Below are positions 1 to 8,208 of a DNA stretch of 64,000 nucleotides, in pieces. Within the stretch, counting starts at the first letter, position 1. Each line of letters starts with the position of its first letter. The notes under the pieces were generated by a model that did not search any database, was not told the origin of the DNA, and was given only the letters and a program-made list of their open reading frames with translations. Made by a program: the position numbers and the translations under genes. The stretch comes from Rutstroemia sp. NJR-2017a BVV2 (lineage: Eukaryota > Ascomycota > Leotiomycetes > Helotiales > Rutstroemiaceae), in the NCBI GenBank assembly GCA_002946415.1, contig NJPS01000045.1:310001-374000 (forward strand), in the 5' to 3' direction.

Positions 1-277
1 ACTCATCATCGACGAAGACTGGTACAGCGGAGTACTCGTCCCTCAATCTCTTCACCAAAGGACCAGCTTCAGCCTCTGGAACCTCCAAACCGGGCCAGCC
101 ATACCACTGGAAGGTTGTGCTCTTTGCCAAACCACTGAGACCTGTTACCAGTCCACCAGAGGATTGGGAGAAACTGTATTGTCCATCTTCCGAACGTTTG
201 ATGGTAATGGGAAGTCTGTTGGAGACAAGAAGGAGTCTTCCGTTAGCCTTTTGGGAATCTTCAACTAGCGCCGGCAT
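1..277 (-). CDS. tps1: Trehalose-6-phosphate synthase, N-terminal part (cut by window start)
   Basis: Cytosolic GT20 enzyme that joins UDP-glucose and glucose-6-phosphate to make trehalose-6-phosphate, the first step of trehalose synthesis and part of the stress and spore sugar store. The minus-strand reading from the ATG at 277-275 runs open to the window edge (about 92 residues). It shows the family's N-terminal block RLLLVSNRLPITIKR (the UDP-glucose/G6P-binding start of GT20), then SSGGLVTGLSGL and WYGWPGLEVP, all highly diagnostic. The start is the first Met of the frame, 12 residues before the conserved block, which is normal for fungal Tps1. The rest of the gene lies outside. An AGGGG stress-type element sits about 226 bp upstream. 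Confidence 0.95.
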   Translation of the reverse strand, partial: MPALVEDSQKANGRLLLVSNRLPITIKRSEDGQYSFSQSSGGLVTGLSGLAKSTTFQWYGWPGLEVPEAEAGPLVKRLRDEYSAVPVFVDDE

Positions 278-1770
278 GTTGTCTAGGATTGTTGACTTCG
301 AACCGAATTCTGGGTATCGATAATGGCAGAGCTAGGAGTGCTCTAAATATGTTTGAAGTCTCGACGGTTTCCTCTAGAAGCTGTCAAGAAGTTGTCAAAA
401 CAGAATACCAAGTGTAAATAGAGAGGGAAGCGTTTGAGAAGCACTAGCGGATTTATCCGATCAAGGTTAAAAGCAGTGAGGTAATATGGCCGTTATCGAG
501 AGAGGGGCAGAGGCTTGGGATTTTCAAGGGCTGAGCAGCTTCGTGTTTGTAGCTTTAAGAACAGAAAGTTTGGGTACGAAGTGAGCCAAACCTCAATAGC
601 AATTACATGTATTGTCGAAGGTATGTATATGAGCAGTGAAGGGAGTAAGCTCTGAAGAAGTGCAATCCTACAGGAAGGAAGTGGTTGCGAACGCGGTGGT
701 GTTGACTTTATCGTGGTTTTTCCAAACCCCACCAACAATACCATGGCACGATTCACGATTCATCGTGATGAAATATTATTTAATTACCTCATACCCGGCC
801 CAAAACGTCCAGAAAGCTCCATTAATTATATCGGATACGGACCGTTGATTGGACCGCTACCCGGAGTTATACTCCGCATTCCAGGTTCTTCTAGGTGCAG
901 ATGCAGGCGCCATACCTTGGAAGTTTCGCATTTGTACTTTCGATATAAGAAAATTCTATAAATCTGACGAAGCTCCATAGTTGTCGAATACTACCAAAAT
1001 CAAAATTCGGACGTAAGGCTGCCATTCCCACATCGCACCGAAAAGAAGAGGGTGAGCGCAGGGCCCGATTCTGCAGCCCAAGTGTAACATTCTACGACGT
1101 TCTACCGGCAGAAAAATGGAAGATGGCTACGCGCTATCATTTCTTGAGAACGGAAGCTGACTTACATAGCGAGGGAGCAGCCTGGGTCTGAGAAAGTGTG
1201 GGAGCAAAAGGATCCATCTTCACCCGACCAACCAATCTTGGAACTTACACCACGTTTCGTCGAATCAGGATCGATCTCTGAATTGTCGGAAAGATGGAGC
1301 AAAGTGCACCTTTCGTCTTCACAGAAAAATGCTAGAAAAGACCCAGTGGCTGTAGGCGCGAAAAGTGAGCAGGCCATTCAAAGGTAGAACCACCAATTTA
1401 CCCAGTCGGCCACCTCCAGATGCGTCGAAGAGGTGCTGGGTGGTTCGTGTCCATGTTTGGTGACCACTGAAACACTGCGTGACTATCGAATTCAGTGCCA
1501 GCACCGCTTAGAACTCGCCAGACAAAGTTTTTAAACGCAAGTGTTGTGAAAGCGATTAATGAGCCACCTGATGGTTCACTCCGCCGGCGGGCTGATAATT
1601 GTTCCTTTGAGCCCCATCTGTTGGAGAGGCGCACCTTGCTTCTCGATCGGATGAAGAAAGCCATAGCAGTTTCTCGAAAGCTGATAGAAGTCAGACCTTA
1701 GGGCGCCTCGGTTTGTAGGACCCAAGTGGAGAAGGCAACGAACAATGGTTGCAGAGGGGATGTGGTCCAC
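278..1770. other. Intergenic stretch without a supported gene
   Basis: About 280-600 is the tps1 promoter and leader. From 600 to 1770 there are only short overlapping frames on both strands with no recognisable domain, no signal peptide and no consistent splice pattern. It may contain decayed repeat sequence leading into the repeat at 1771. Confidence 0.5.
503..507 (+). promoter_or_regulatory. STRE-like AGGGG element upstream of tps1
   Basis: The pentamer AGGGG lies about 226 bp upstream of the tps1 start. AGGGG/CCCCT is the binding core of Msn2/4-type zinc-finger factors, and trehalose synthase genes are classic targets in yeast. A pentamer is common by chance, so this is only suggestive. 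Confidence 0.25.
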
Positions 1771-1945
1771 CAAGCGTCCTGGACTGTTTGCTATTATCAT
1801 TCCGCGCCCGAGTGCACTCTTAGCAGCAATTGCAATTACCCCCAGGTATCAAGCGCTGCTCTAGATTTCAGGCAGCGAGACGCCGAACTACGACTGATTG
1901 CGACGTGGTTGACGGTCTTCTTCGATGCAATAGTATGCTATGCAG
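1771..1945 (+). repeat. Diverged dispersed repeat, left copy (less mutated)
   Basis: The first 72 bases (1771-1842) align without gaps to 4649-4720 with 55 identities. Of 17 differences, 13 are transitions, and all of them are C or G here and T or A in the other copy. Weaker similarity continues to about 1945. In this copy the frame at 1726-1956 reads SWTVCYYHSAPECTLSSN, and the other copy reads SWTIWYYHSAFEYTLSSN, so a short peptide frame is shared, but I know no protein family for it. It contains the perfect palindrome GAGTGCACTC. It is most likely a fragment of an old transposable element or other dispersed repeat. Confidence 0.7.
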
Positions 1946-2696
1946 GCATTTGGTGACGTACTGACAAGTATCGTCACTTTCGCTGGTCTGCCTGTATTGT
2001 GGAGCCGCTGTTGTGCTTCTCGATGTCTTCAGTTGCCAAGTGGCTTTGAGGATATCTCCCTTATAAGCTACCTCTCCTCTCCTTTCTTCATTGTCCTCCT
2101 GTGGAATCGCCTCGGCTCTCATTAACCCCGGTATCAACGTAGCCTGTCTCCTTTCCAGGCGGAGAGAGATATATCGAGCGCAAAGAGTTCCTCGCCCAAC
2201 CTCGATCGTGGTCTGGTATATCACGGTTTAGGAAACTTGAGAATCTCGCTGCCAGAATGTCTCTACTGGGCCTTCCAAATATCTGGAGTTGAAAAGTACT
2301 CAGAATTCGCGCCTGCACGTGGTTTCCATTGTTTCAAGCTTTTGCCGAGAAAAAACGTTCATTCTGTATGATCTCTGGAGGGCGAGAGGTAGTAGCTAGG
2401 GCACACGGGGTGCGTACATGTCGTGGCTCGTGACGCATCATCATAGCGTTATGATCTATCCGCTTGAACGTTAACGTATTGTGAAGCAGTTATCTCGGCC
2501 ATTTTTTAAGTCCCTGACCCCTGTCAGAATAGACTTTCGGCTTTTTAACAATTGTCCGAAGCCGCAAGATATCTATTATAGCTAACGGTAGCGTTAATTA
2601 TATATTTCATAGAGTAGTACGCCCGCCTAGTCGACTTGTCATATTCATTCTCCTCCCGTGTTCGAGTCCTTGGATTAAAGTGACCACAAAGCAGCA
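1946..2696. other. Upstream region of the P450 gene
   Basis: No supported gene. The last 200 bases are AT-rich and probably hold the P450 promoter. Short frames exist on both strands but none looks coding. Confidence 0.4.
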
Positions 2697-4434
2697 ATGG
2701 AACCCTCTGGCTTATCCACCTCTATCGCTTCGAAGCTCTCAGTGCTTCAGGGCGCGGCGTGCGTTCTAGCAGGGTTCCTCTTGGTCTTCTACCTCGTACG
2801 ACCCATTCTCTCCCCGTTACGATCCATCCCCGGGCCTTTTTTGGCGCGCTACACAGACGCCTGGTTTCTGTGGCGAGTGCATCGAGGTCATCTCGAACAA
2901 GACTTTGTGGCACTCCATAGAAAATATGGTAACAAACCCAAACGCCTCGTGCGGCAATGTCTTGACATGACTCTATGCAGTATCGCTGACTCGAGAGCCC
3001 AGGTGTTATTGTGCGATACGGTCCTAATAGGTACAGCTTCAAGGACCTAGAAGCGCCCAAGATTATCTACGGTCATGGTCACTCATTCGTCAAGAGCTCA
3101 CTCTACCGACCATACTCCCAACCAGGCCTAAATGACTGGAATACATTTGCCGTCGAGGATCCCAAAATACACTCGCAGCTGCGTAGACACTATCAGAGCA
3201 CGTACTCGTTGACCTCTCTTGTCTCGTACGAGCCGCATGTGGACGAGTGCGCACGCCTCTTCAAACAGCGCCTCGAGGAGCTTGCCGTCGGTGGTCTGCC
3301 GACCGACCTCGGCCACTGGCTCCAGTGTTATGCATTCGATGTTATCGGTCTCATTACCTACGGGAGTAGGTTCGGCTTTCTCGACCGGGGCGAAGATGTG
3401 TATGGGGTCATTTCTGCCATTGGAGACTCGCTGCGAGATGCCGCGCATGTTGCCGTATATCCGTCTCTCCATGTGCCCGCAAGCCGTCTTCGAGGTTGGT
3501 TATCTGAAAACAAATCCGGAGCCACGTACGTGAATGCTTTTACCCAACAACAGATCGACCAATGTCGAGCCAGCTCCAAGACGGCCACCCAGGAAGTCGA
3601 GAAAGAAGACGACGGCAAAGTGGAGACGTTTCTCGAAAAGTTCCTTCGAAAGCATGAGTCGGACCCGACAAGCTTTACACGCGCACACATCTTCGGTGGC
3701 TGTGGTGCAAACGTGGCTGCAGGCTCCGATACGACGGGTATTAGCCTCGCCGCTATCTTCTACTACTTATTAAAGCGACCCGACTGCTACCAGAAGCTGC
3801 GAGAAGAAGCAGACGCCGTCCAGCCTTCTCCGAGTAAGGAGTTCACATTCCAAGAGGCCCAAGCCATGCCATATCTACAGGCTGTGATTAAAGAGGCACT
3901 GCGAGTCCATCCTGCCTTTGGAATGCCTCTTGAGCGGGTAGTACCTCAGGGTGGTGCTACTATCGCAGGTCGATTTTTTCCCGCTGGTGTAAGGATTCCC
4001 GCGCTTCTGTCCACATATACCATTATTTCAGGGCTAACTCGCGCACGCAGGAGGCTGTTTCTGTACACTGTTGGGTGGAGAACAGGAACGAACTCATCTT
4101 CGAAGACCCGGACGAGTTCCGGCCAGAGAGGTGGCTCACCACCGACACCGAGAAGCTCACGTTCATGAACCGTCACTCGATCCCAGTAAGCATAACATCC
4201 GTATCCAATGCACATGACTGACATGACTGACGCCGACACCAGTTTGGACTCGGCACTCGGGTTTGCATAGGGCGGCACATCTCCATGCTCGAGATCGCGA
4301 AGCTGGTTCCGCGCATCGTGCGCGACTGGGATTTCACACTCCAGGAACGCGCCGACCAGGCGTGGGAGACGGAAAACATTACGTTTGTGAAGCCGCAGAA
4401 CTTCATGGTCACGGTTGCGGCCCGCGGTAGGTAG
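2697..4434 (+). CDS. Cytochrome P450 monooxygenase, fungal class (pisatin demethylase-like)
   Basis: Microsomal haem-thiolate monooxygenase; the substrate cannot be told from sequence. Model: exons 2697-2928, 3003-3988, 4051-4185 and 4243-4434, giving 514 aa, the usual P450 length. An N-terminal hydrophobic anchor (about residues 18-38) is followed by the SIPGPFLARYTD proline-rich hinge. The I-helix AAGSDTT, the K-helix E-A-L-R (ExxR), the FRPERW motif and the haem loop FGLGTRVCIG with the cysteine ligand are all intact, so the enzyme should be functional. The hinge and GPNRYSF segment resemble the pisatin demethylase/benzoate hydroxylase-like groups of ascomycetes (inference). It sits alone, with no synthase or transporter nearby, between two copies of a repeat, the downstream one RIP-like. 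Confidence 0.9.
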
Positions 4435-5507
4435 TTGCGGATTTGCACTCGCCTACTGTACGGGCCGGCTGCGTGGCACCGGTTTGCTGGTTAAGGAGTC
4501 CGGAGGCGAAACGGCAATACAGTGATATTTTCATTAACTTTGTATTCAATGTCGGGTCGATATGGCCTCTATAACGGCTACCTATAGCTACATGGTTCTG
4601 GCTTCAGAAACGGTCGTGCAAACAAAATTTACAAGAGTTAATATTAGGCAAGAGTCTTGGACTATTTGGTATTATCATTCTGCATTCGAGTATACTCTTA
4701 GCAGTAATTATAAGTATCTAAGTACTAAGTACTGCTCTGGATTTCCAGATAATGAGATCCCGAATAACGAATAGTTATAATATAAGTAATAAGTTAGTTA
4801 TCTTCGATATAACTATCTATTATCACTCCAAATCTATACGATCACGTCGATATTAAAGATTGGTAGTAATTATAGGAACGCGAATTATATATTAATACTA
4901 GTAGAGACTTCGTTAAGGCGACGATATAGGTTTGCAAAGCGTACATGAAGCACCAGAGAACAAAGATATATCCCTCTCCTGACCTCAACGGAAACCAGGC
5001 CCCATTTGCAGAGTTATAACTCGCGTGCAGTCCAGGTGAAGGAGAAGATTTCCAAATTCGATTGGTCCTGGTTTATCCCCACCTCCGTCTTGATATCAAA
5101 TCAAGCATGCTTGTGATTCTTTCTGCATGGCCGCGCATGGACAACTCTCGGCATTTAACCTGATTAGCCAATTATGCTCAAGAATCTGTAAGCTCTCACC
5201 AGTTTTTAACTGCTGCCTAGATCAACTGTAACCGTCCTGTGTGATTATTCACTGATGTTTCCATATTTGATACACTTTGAGGAGAATATGTATCCAAGTT
5301 TAGATAGAGATGCATCGCCGTTATCAGTCGTGGATAACTGCCGTAGTTTTTCCGCTCCGGTTTTTGTGCCGATGAGCAGGTCAGGTTGTAGCTATTTAAT
5401 CCAAGGTATTCTTCAACGTGAGTGATATTCAAGCAGGAGTGAGACACAGAATTGAGAGCACAGTTACATGTAACTCATTCATCCGGAAGAATTGAATCTG
5501 TGGCAAC
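4435..5507. other. Intergenic stretch, partly AT-rich repeat remnant
   Basis: Contains the repeat copy and its AT-rich tail (to about 4930), then ordinary-composition DNA that should hold the promoter of the acetyltransferase gene. No other coding frame is convincing. Confidence 0.5.
4649..4830 (+). repeat. Diverged dispersed repeat, right copy (AT-shifted, RIP-like)
   Basis: Partner of the repeat at 1771, in the same orientation, 2.9 kb apart. Relative to that copy, every one of 13 transitions in the first 72 bases goes towards A or T, as expected from repeat-induced point mutation. The flank at 4740-4930 is strongly AT-rich (TATAA-like runs, ATTATATATTAATA), fitting further mutated repeat sequence. 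The borders are approximate. Confidence 0.7.
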
Positions 5508-6065
5508 ATGGAGCTCAAGCTTCGCAAAGCAACATTGGACGATATCCCGGAACTTCATCCACTCATCGATGCATCAGTGCGTGGCCTCCAAGCCGAGCAT
5601 TACACGCAAGCGCAAATAGCCGGCGCGCTCAAATCCGTCTATGGCGTGGACACTCAGCTGATCAAAGATGGGAATTATTTTGTGGTGACATGCGGAGATT
5701 TGATCGTTGCAAGCGGAGGTATTTCTTTCCGATCCACGCTATATGGAGGAGATCAATTTGCAAGCCGAGATTCGAAGCTGCTCGATCCAGAGATAGATGG
5801 TGCGAGGATTCGTGCCTTTTTTGTCCATCCTAATTGGACGAGAAAGGGTATTGCCGGCATGATTATCAGGGCTTGTGAAAGTGCGGCGATAGAGGCTGGG
5901 TTTAAGAGAGCGGAGATCGGGTCGACGTTGAGCGGTGTTGCGTTTTACGAGAAGATGGGTTACCAAGCACTTGGAAGATCTGACGCACAGTTAGATGATG
6001 GTTTGGTCCTGGAGATTGTGAAGATGGGAAAGAGCTTAGAAGGAGGATCTCTTGGCATCCTGTAG
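5508..6065 (+). CDS. GNAT-family N-acetyltransferase
   Basis: Intronless 185-aa protein of the Gcn5-related acetyltransferase fold, which moves an acetyl group from acetyl-CoA to an amine. The start is LRKATLDDIPELHPLID, the usual beta1-alpha1 entry of the fold. Motif A is at about residues 101-120: FFVHPNWTRKGIAGMII, with the R-K-G-I-A-G pyrophosphate-binding loop. Motif B is GVAFYEKMGYQALG at about 147-160. The length is typical for a single-domain GNAT. The substrate is unknown; small-molecule or drug/toxin acetylation is as likely as protein acetylation. It lies between the repeat-flanked P450 and frq, with no operon-like partner. Confidence 0.88.
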   Translation: MELKLRKATLDDIPELHPLIDASVRGLQAEHYTQAQIAGALKSVYGVDTQLIKDGNYFVVTCGDLIVASGGISFRSTLYGGDQFASRDSKLLDPEIDGARIRAFFVHPNWTRKGIAGMIIRACESAAIEAGFKRAEIGSTLSGVAFYEKMGYQALGRSDAQLDDGLVLEIVKMGKSLEGGSLGIL

Positions 6066-7121
6066 CTTCTGCTGGTAAATCCTAGCAGGTGGGGGGAGAT
6101 GCGGGAGAGAAAGGCAGTTTTGATGGTGATGGAGATGGAGATCTTCAGTCGTCGATGTCATTTTGAGGGGATATTAGGAGTAGGCCTGGAAGTGGTATCG
6201 AAGAGAGCGGAGGTATTTTTATGAAATTGCCGTCGTAGGAGGTCCGGTTGGTAGAATTGCGCTAGGAAGAATGGTCCCAAGGTCTAAGACTGAATCATTC
6301 TCAGGCTTGTTACCGTTAACTTTAGATAATGTCGAGATAGATACATCCGAGCAATACGCGTGGATGAGAAGGCCATGGGTGAACTCAATCTCGCGTGTCT
6401 CACAGAACTTAGAAGGTAGCGGAGAATGACCTAATCAATGCAAGCGAGCTTGATGATTGGATCGTCCATATTTTGGGCTCGCGATACGTGTCGGTAGGCG
6501 AGTAGTTGTCTGCTGCACTTCCCACTCGAGCCAGTGTTCCCAGGTCGTCCACTCCATCGAATTAGAGGTTGACCTACTGCGTGACACACTTTGAAATGCA
6601 GAGGCGTTGGCGACGTTTTGGGTCAGACGTGCATCCCCTGACTCCCCTCACTCCCCCTCACTCCCCTCTAACTATTGACCGCTTGCGAGCTTGGTTGGCG
6701 TGGTTGGGTATTGGCGTACTGTAGCATGGCCTCGGGAGGGAGCTGTCCCTTTTGGGTGGGTGGCAACATACAGTGGCACGAGTGGTTACGGAGTAATGCT
6801 GGGCCGACGAACTTACAAAAACAGTCAGCACAGTGTTTGCTGCAGTATTAAGGAGGGTTTGCCACCCTCCGTCGCTAGTTGGCGTGTGTCGTGCATGAGC
6901 TACAGCAGACTTTTATTCGCCATCACGATGGCCATGGATGATTGAGATATCGAGGTATATATCCTTCACACTTTCCGACAGTTCCATGCCCAAAGTTCCA
7001 AAGTTCCGATGATCTCCTGGAATCCTTCGATTTCGGTGGGTATATTCCAGAGCCTAGGTTGCAGAGTGCTTGGAAATGCCCGGCCCCTCTCGAGCTCCAT
7101 ACCTGAAACCGTGCGTCCGGT

Positions 7122-7153
7122 TTAAGGGTCTGGCCCGTGCGTCAGACCCTTAA
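7122..7153. repeat. Perfect 11-bp inverted repeat with 10-nt loop, followed by T run
   Basis: Arms TTAAGGGTCTG (7122-7132) and CAGACCCTTAA (7143-7153) are exact complements around a 10-nt loop, and TTTTT follows directly. The motif CGTGCGTC occurs once just before the left arm and again in the loop. It could be a transcript hairpin, a protein-binding palindrome or a tiny mobile-element remnant. Confidence 0.75.
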
Positions 7154-7320
7154 TTTTTCGACTCGTATGATATGACATAATCTTAACTTGCGACTGCACG
7201 AAGCAAGGAAGAAATGGCGGAATAATGGATGTGTGGCTGCCCAGCTGCATGATACTTGGTTGTCGTCTGCTGAGCATTACAAAGAGAATCCCACGTGAAT
7301 GGAAGCAAAGAGATTCAACA

Positions 7321-7322
7321 CC

Positions 7323-7362
<40 letters not shown>
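7321..7362 (+). repeat. Heptanucleotide tandem array (CCCTCAA)n
   Basis: Five exact CCCTCAA units and a sixth with one change, then a degenerate unit (GCCTCAA). It is not the fungal telomere repeat (CCCTAA). It lies about 0.85 kb upstream of the frq start. Confidence 0.9.
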
Positions 7363-7546
7363 GCCTCAACATCGGTACTGCGTCCCAAGATCTGACCTCG
7401 TACTAAAGTAGATCTAGTAACTCAAGTTGCCGTGATCGTCGCATTTCAGACGGCCAGATCCTTTGGAAAACATGTATTTCCAATACCAGCCTTAAGGGAG
7501 CCCCATTCCTCGATGCTGTGATTGGCTTGGGTCAGCCACGTGTGGG

Positions 7547-7654
7547 GATCGAAGCTGGGTCTAGCGCGACCAATAAAATGTAGGCGATGGCTGAGAGCTA
7601 GATCGTCCGTAGAATTTCAGATCTCCACGCCATCGAGAAATGTCGAGGGGATCG
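7547..7654 (+). promoter_or_regulatory. Cluster of GATCG motifs, candidate light-response region of frq
   Basis: GATCGA at 7547-7552, GATCGT at 7601-7606 and GATCG at 7650-7654, with GGCGATGG at 7583-7590 between them. In Neurospora the White Collar Complex binds paired GATC/CGAT-type repeats upstream of frq. The spacing and position, 550-660 bp before the start codon, are plausible, but the match is to a short loose consensus. Confidence 0.35.
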
Positions 7655-7712
7655 TAGCTATCTAAAGCATCAATTTTCAAAGGGTGCGCCCGCACCAAAA
7701 ATCCCAAGGGAA

Positions 7713-7868
7713 ATGGACCAAATGTGTCAGTGTCAATTGATATGGCCTAGAATGGCCCCACCTCCAGCTCTAAATAATTATTTTACAATTCTATCTGATC
7801 TTTTCAATTATTTCTCCTGCGACCACGGCCGATTATTCACTGTTTACCATCCTCGGCCTTCATTTCAA

Positions 7869-7903
<35 letters not shown>

Positions 7904-8024
7904 ACGATTTTCTGTACCTTTGCGCCCGCGAGCGACCTCATCCATCATCTACCACACCACTGTCCCCTTTGCCATAATTCGCTGCAACTGGTCCCGCATA
8001 GCATACCCATTGACCCTGCAGTAG
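7713..8024 (+). other. Upstream open frame in the frq leader with a polyarginine run
   Basis: An ATG-initiated frame of 103 codons lies wholly before the frq start. It contains 13 consecutive arginine codons at 7869-7907 made of six CGC and seven CGA triplets, a compound trinucleotide repeat. There is no other protein-like feature. If the leader begins upstream of 7713, it would be an upstream ORF. Neurospora frq has several uORFs that tune FRQ level and isoforms. Whether this region is transcribed cannot be seen from sequence. Confidence 0.35.
7869..7907 (+). repeat. Compound trinucleotide repeat (CGC)6(CGA)7
   Basis: Exact microsatellite in the presumed frq 5' leader. It is G+C-rich and could form structure in RNA. 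Length variation between strains would be easy to see. Confidence 0.9.
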
Positions 8025-8142
8025 CACCTATCATCCAAACCGACCCCTCAATCCGCCCGTCGCTGTCTATCCGTCACAGTCTATCAAACAAAACTCCGGA
8101 TCGTTGGCGAAGTGGAAATATTCTCCATCGATTACCTCTGAC

Positions 8143-8175
8143 ATGACAATGGGTGCTCTACACTATTATTCTTAA
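8143..8175 (+). other. Short uORF just before frq
   Basis: ATG at 8143 followed by nine sense codons and TAA at 8173-8175. The peptide begins MTMGALHYYS. It ends 33 nt before the frq ATG at 8209, close enough to influence reinitiation at the main start. Confidence 0.4.
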
Positions 8176-8208
8176 CCAACATATTTGTCGCGTATCACTT
8201 CAGCCACT

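Larger units (their letters stand above)
6066..7712. other. Long intergenic region: GNAT 3' side and distal frq promoter
   Basis: No supported protein gene. It holds CCCCT-rich repeats (6634-6668), a strong inverted repeat (7122-7153), a heptamer tandem array (7321-7362), a CACGTG box (7537-7542), CCAAT boxes in either orientation near 7520 and 7570, and three GATCG motifs (7547, 7601, 7650). These features fit a regulatory region of the clock gene that starts at 8209. Confidence 0.5.

Noticed and set aside
2650..2675. B-box-like TGTTCGAGTCC suggesting a tRNA
   Set aside because: The flanking T-stem bases do not pair and no A box or cloverleaf fits upstream.
7321..7362. CCCTCAA array as an internal telomere track
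   Set aside because: The unit is a heptamer CCCTCAA, not CCCTAA, and no subtelomeric genes are nearby.
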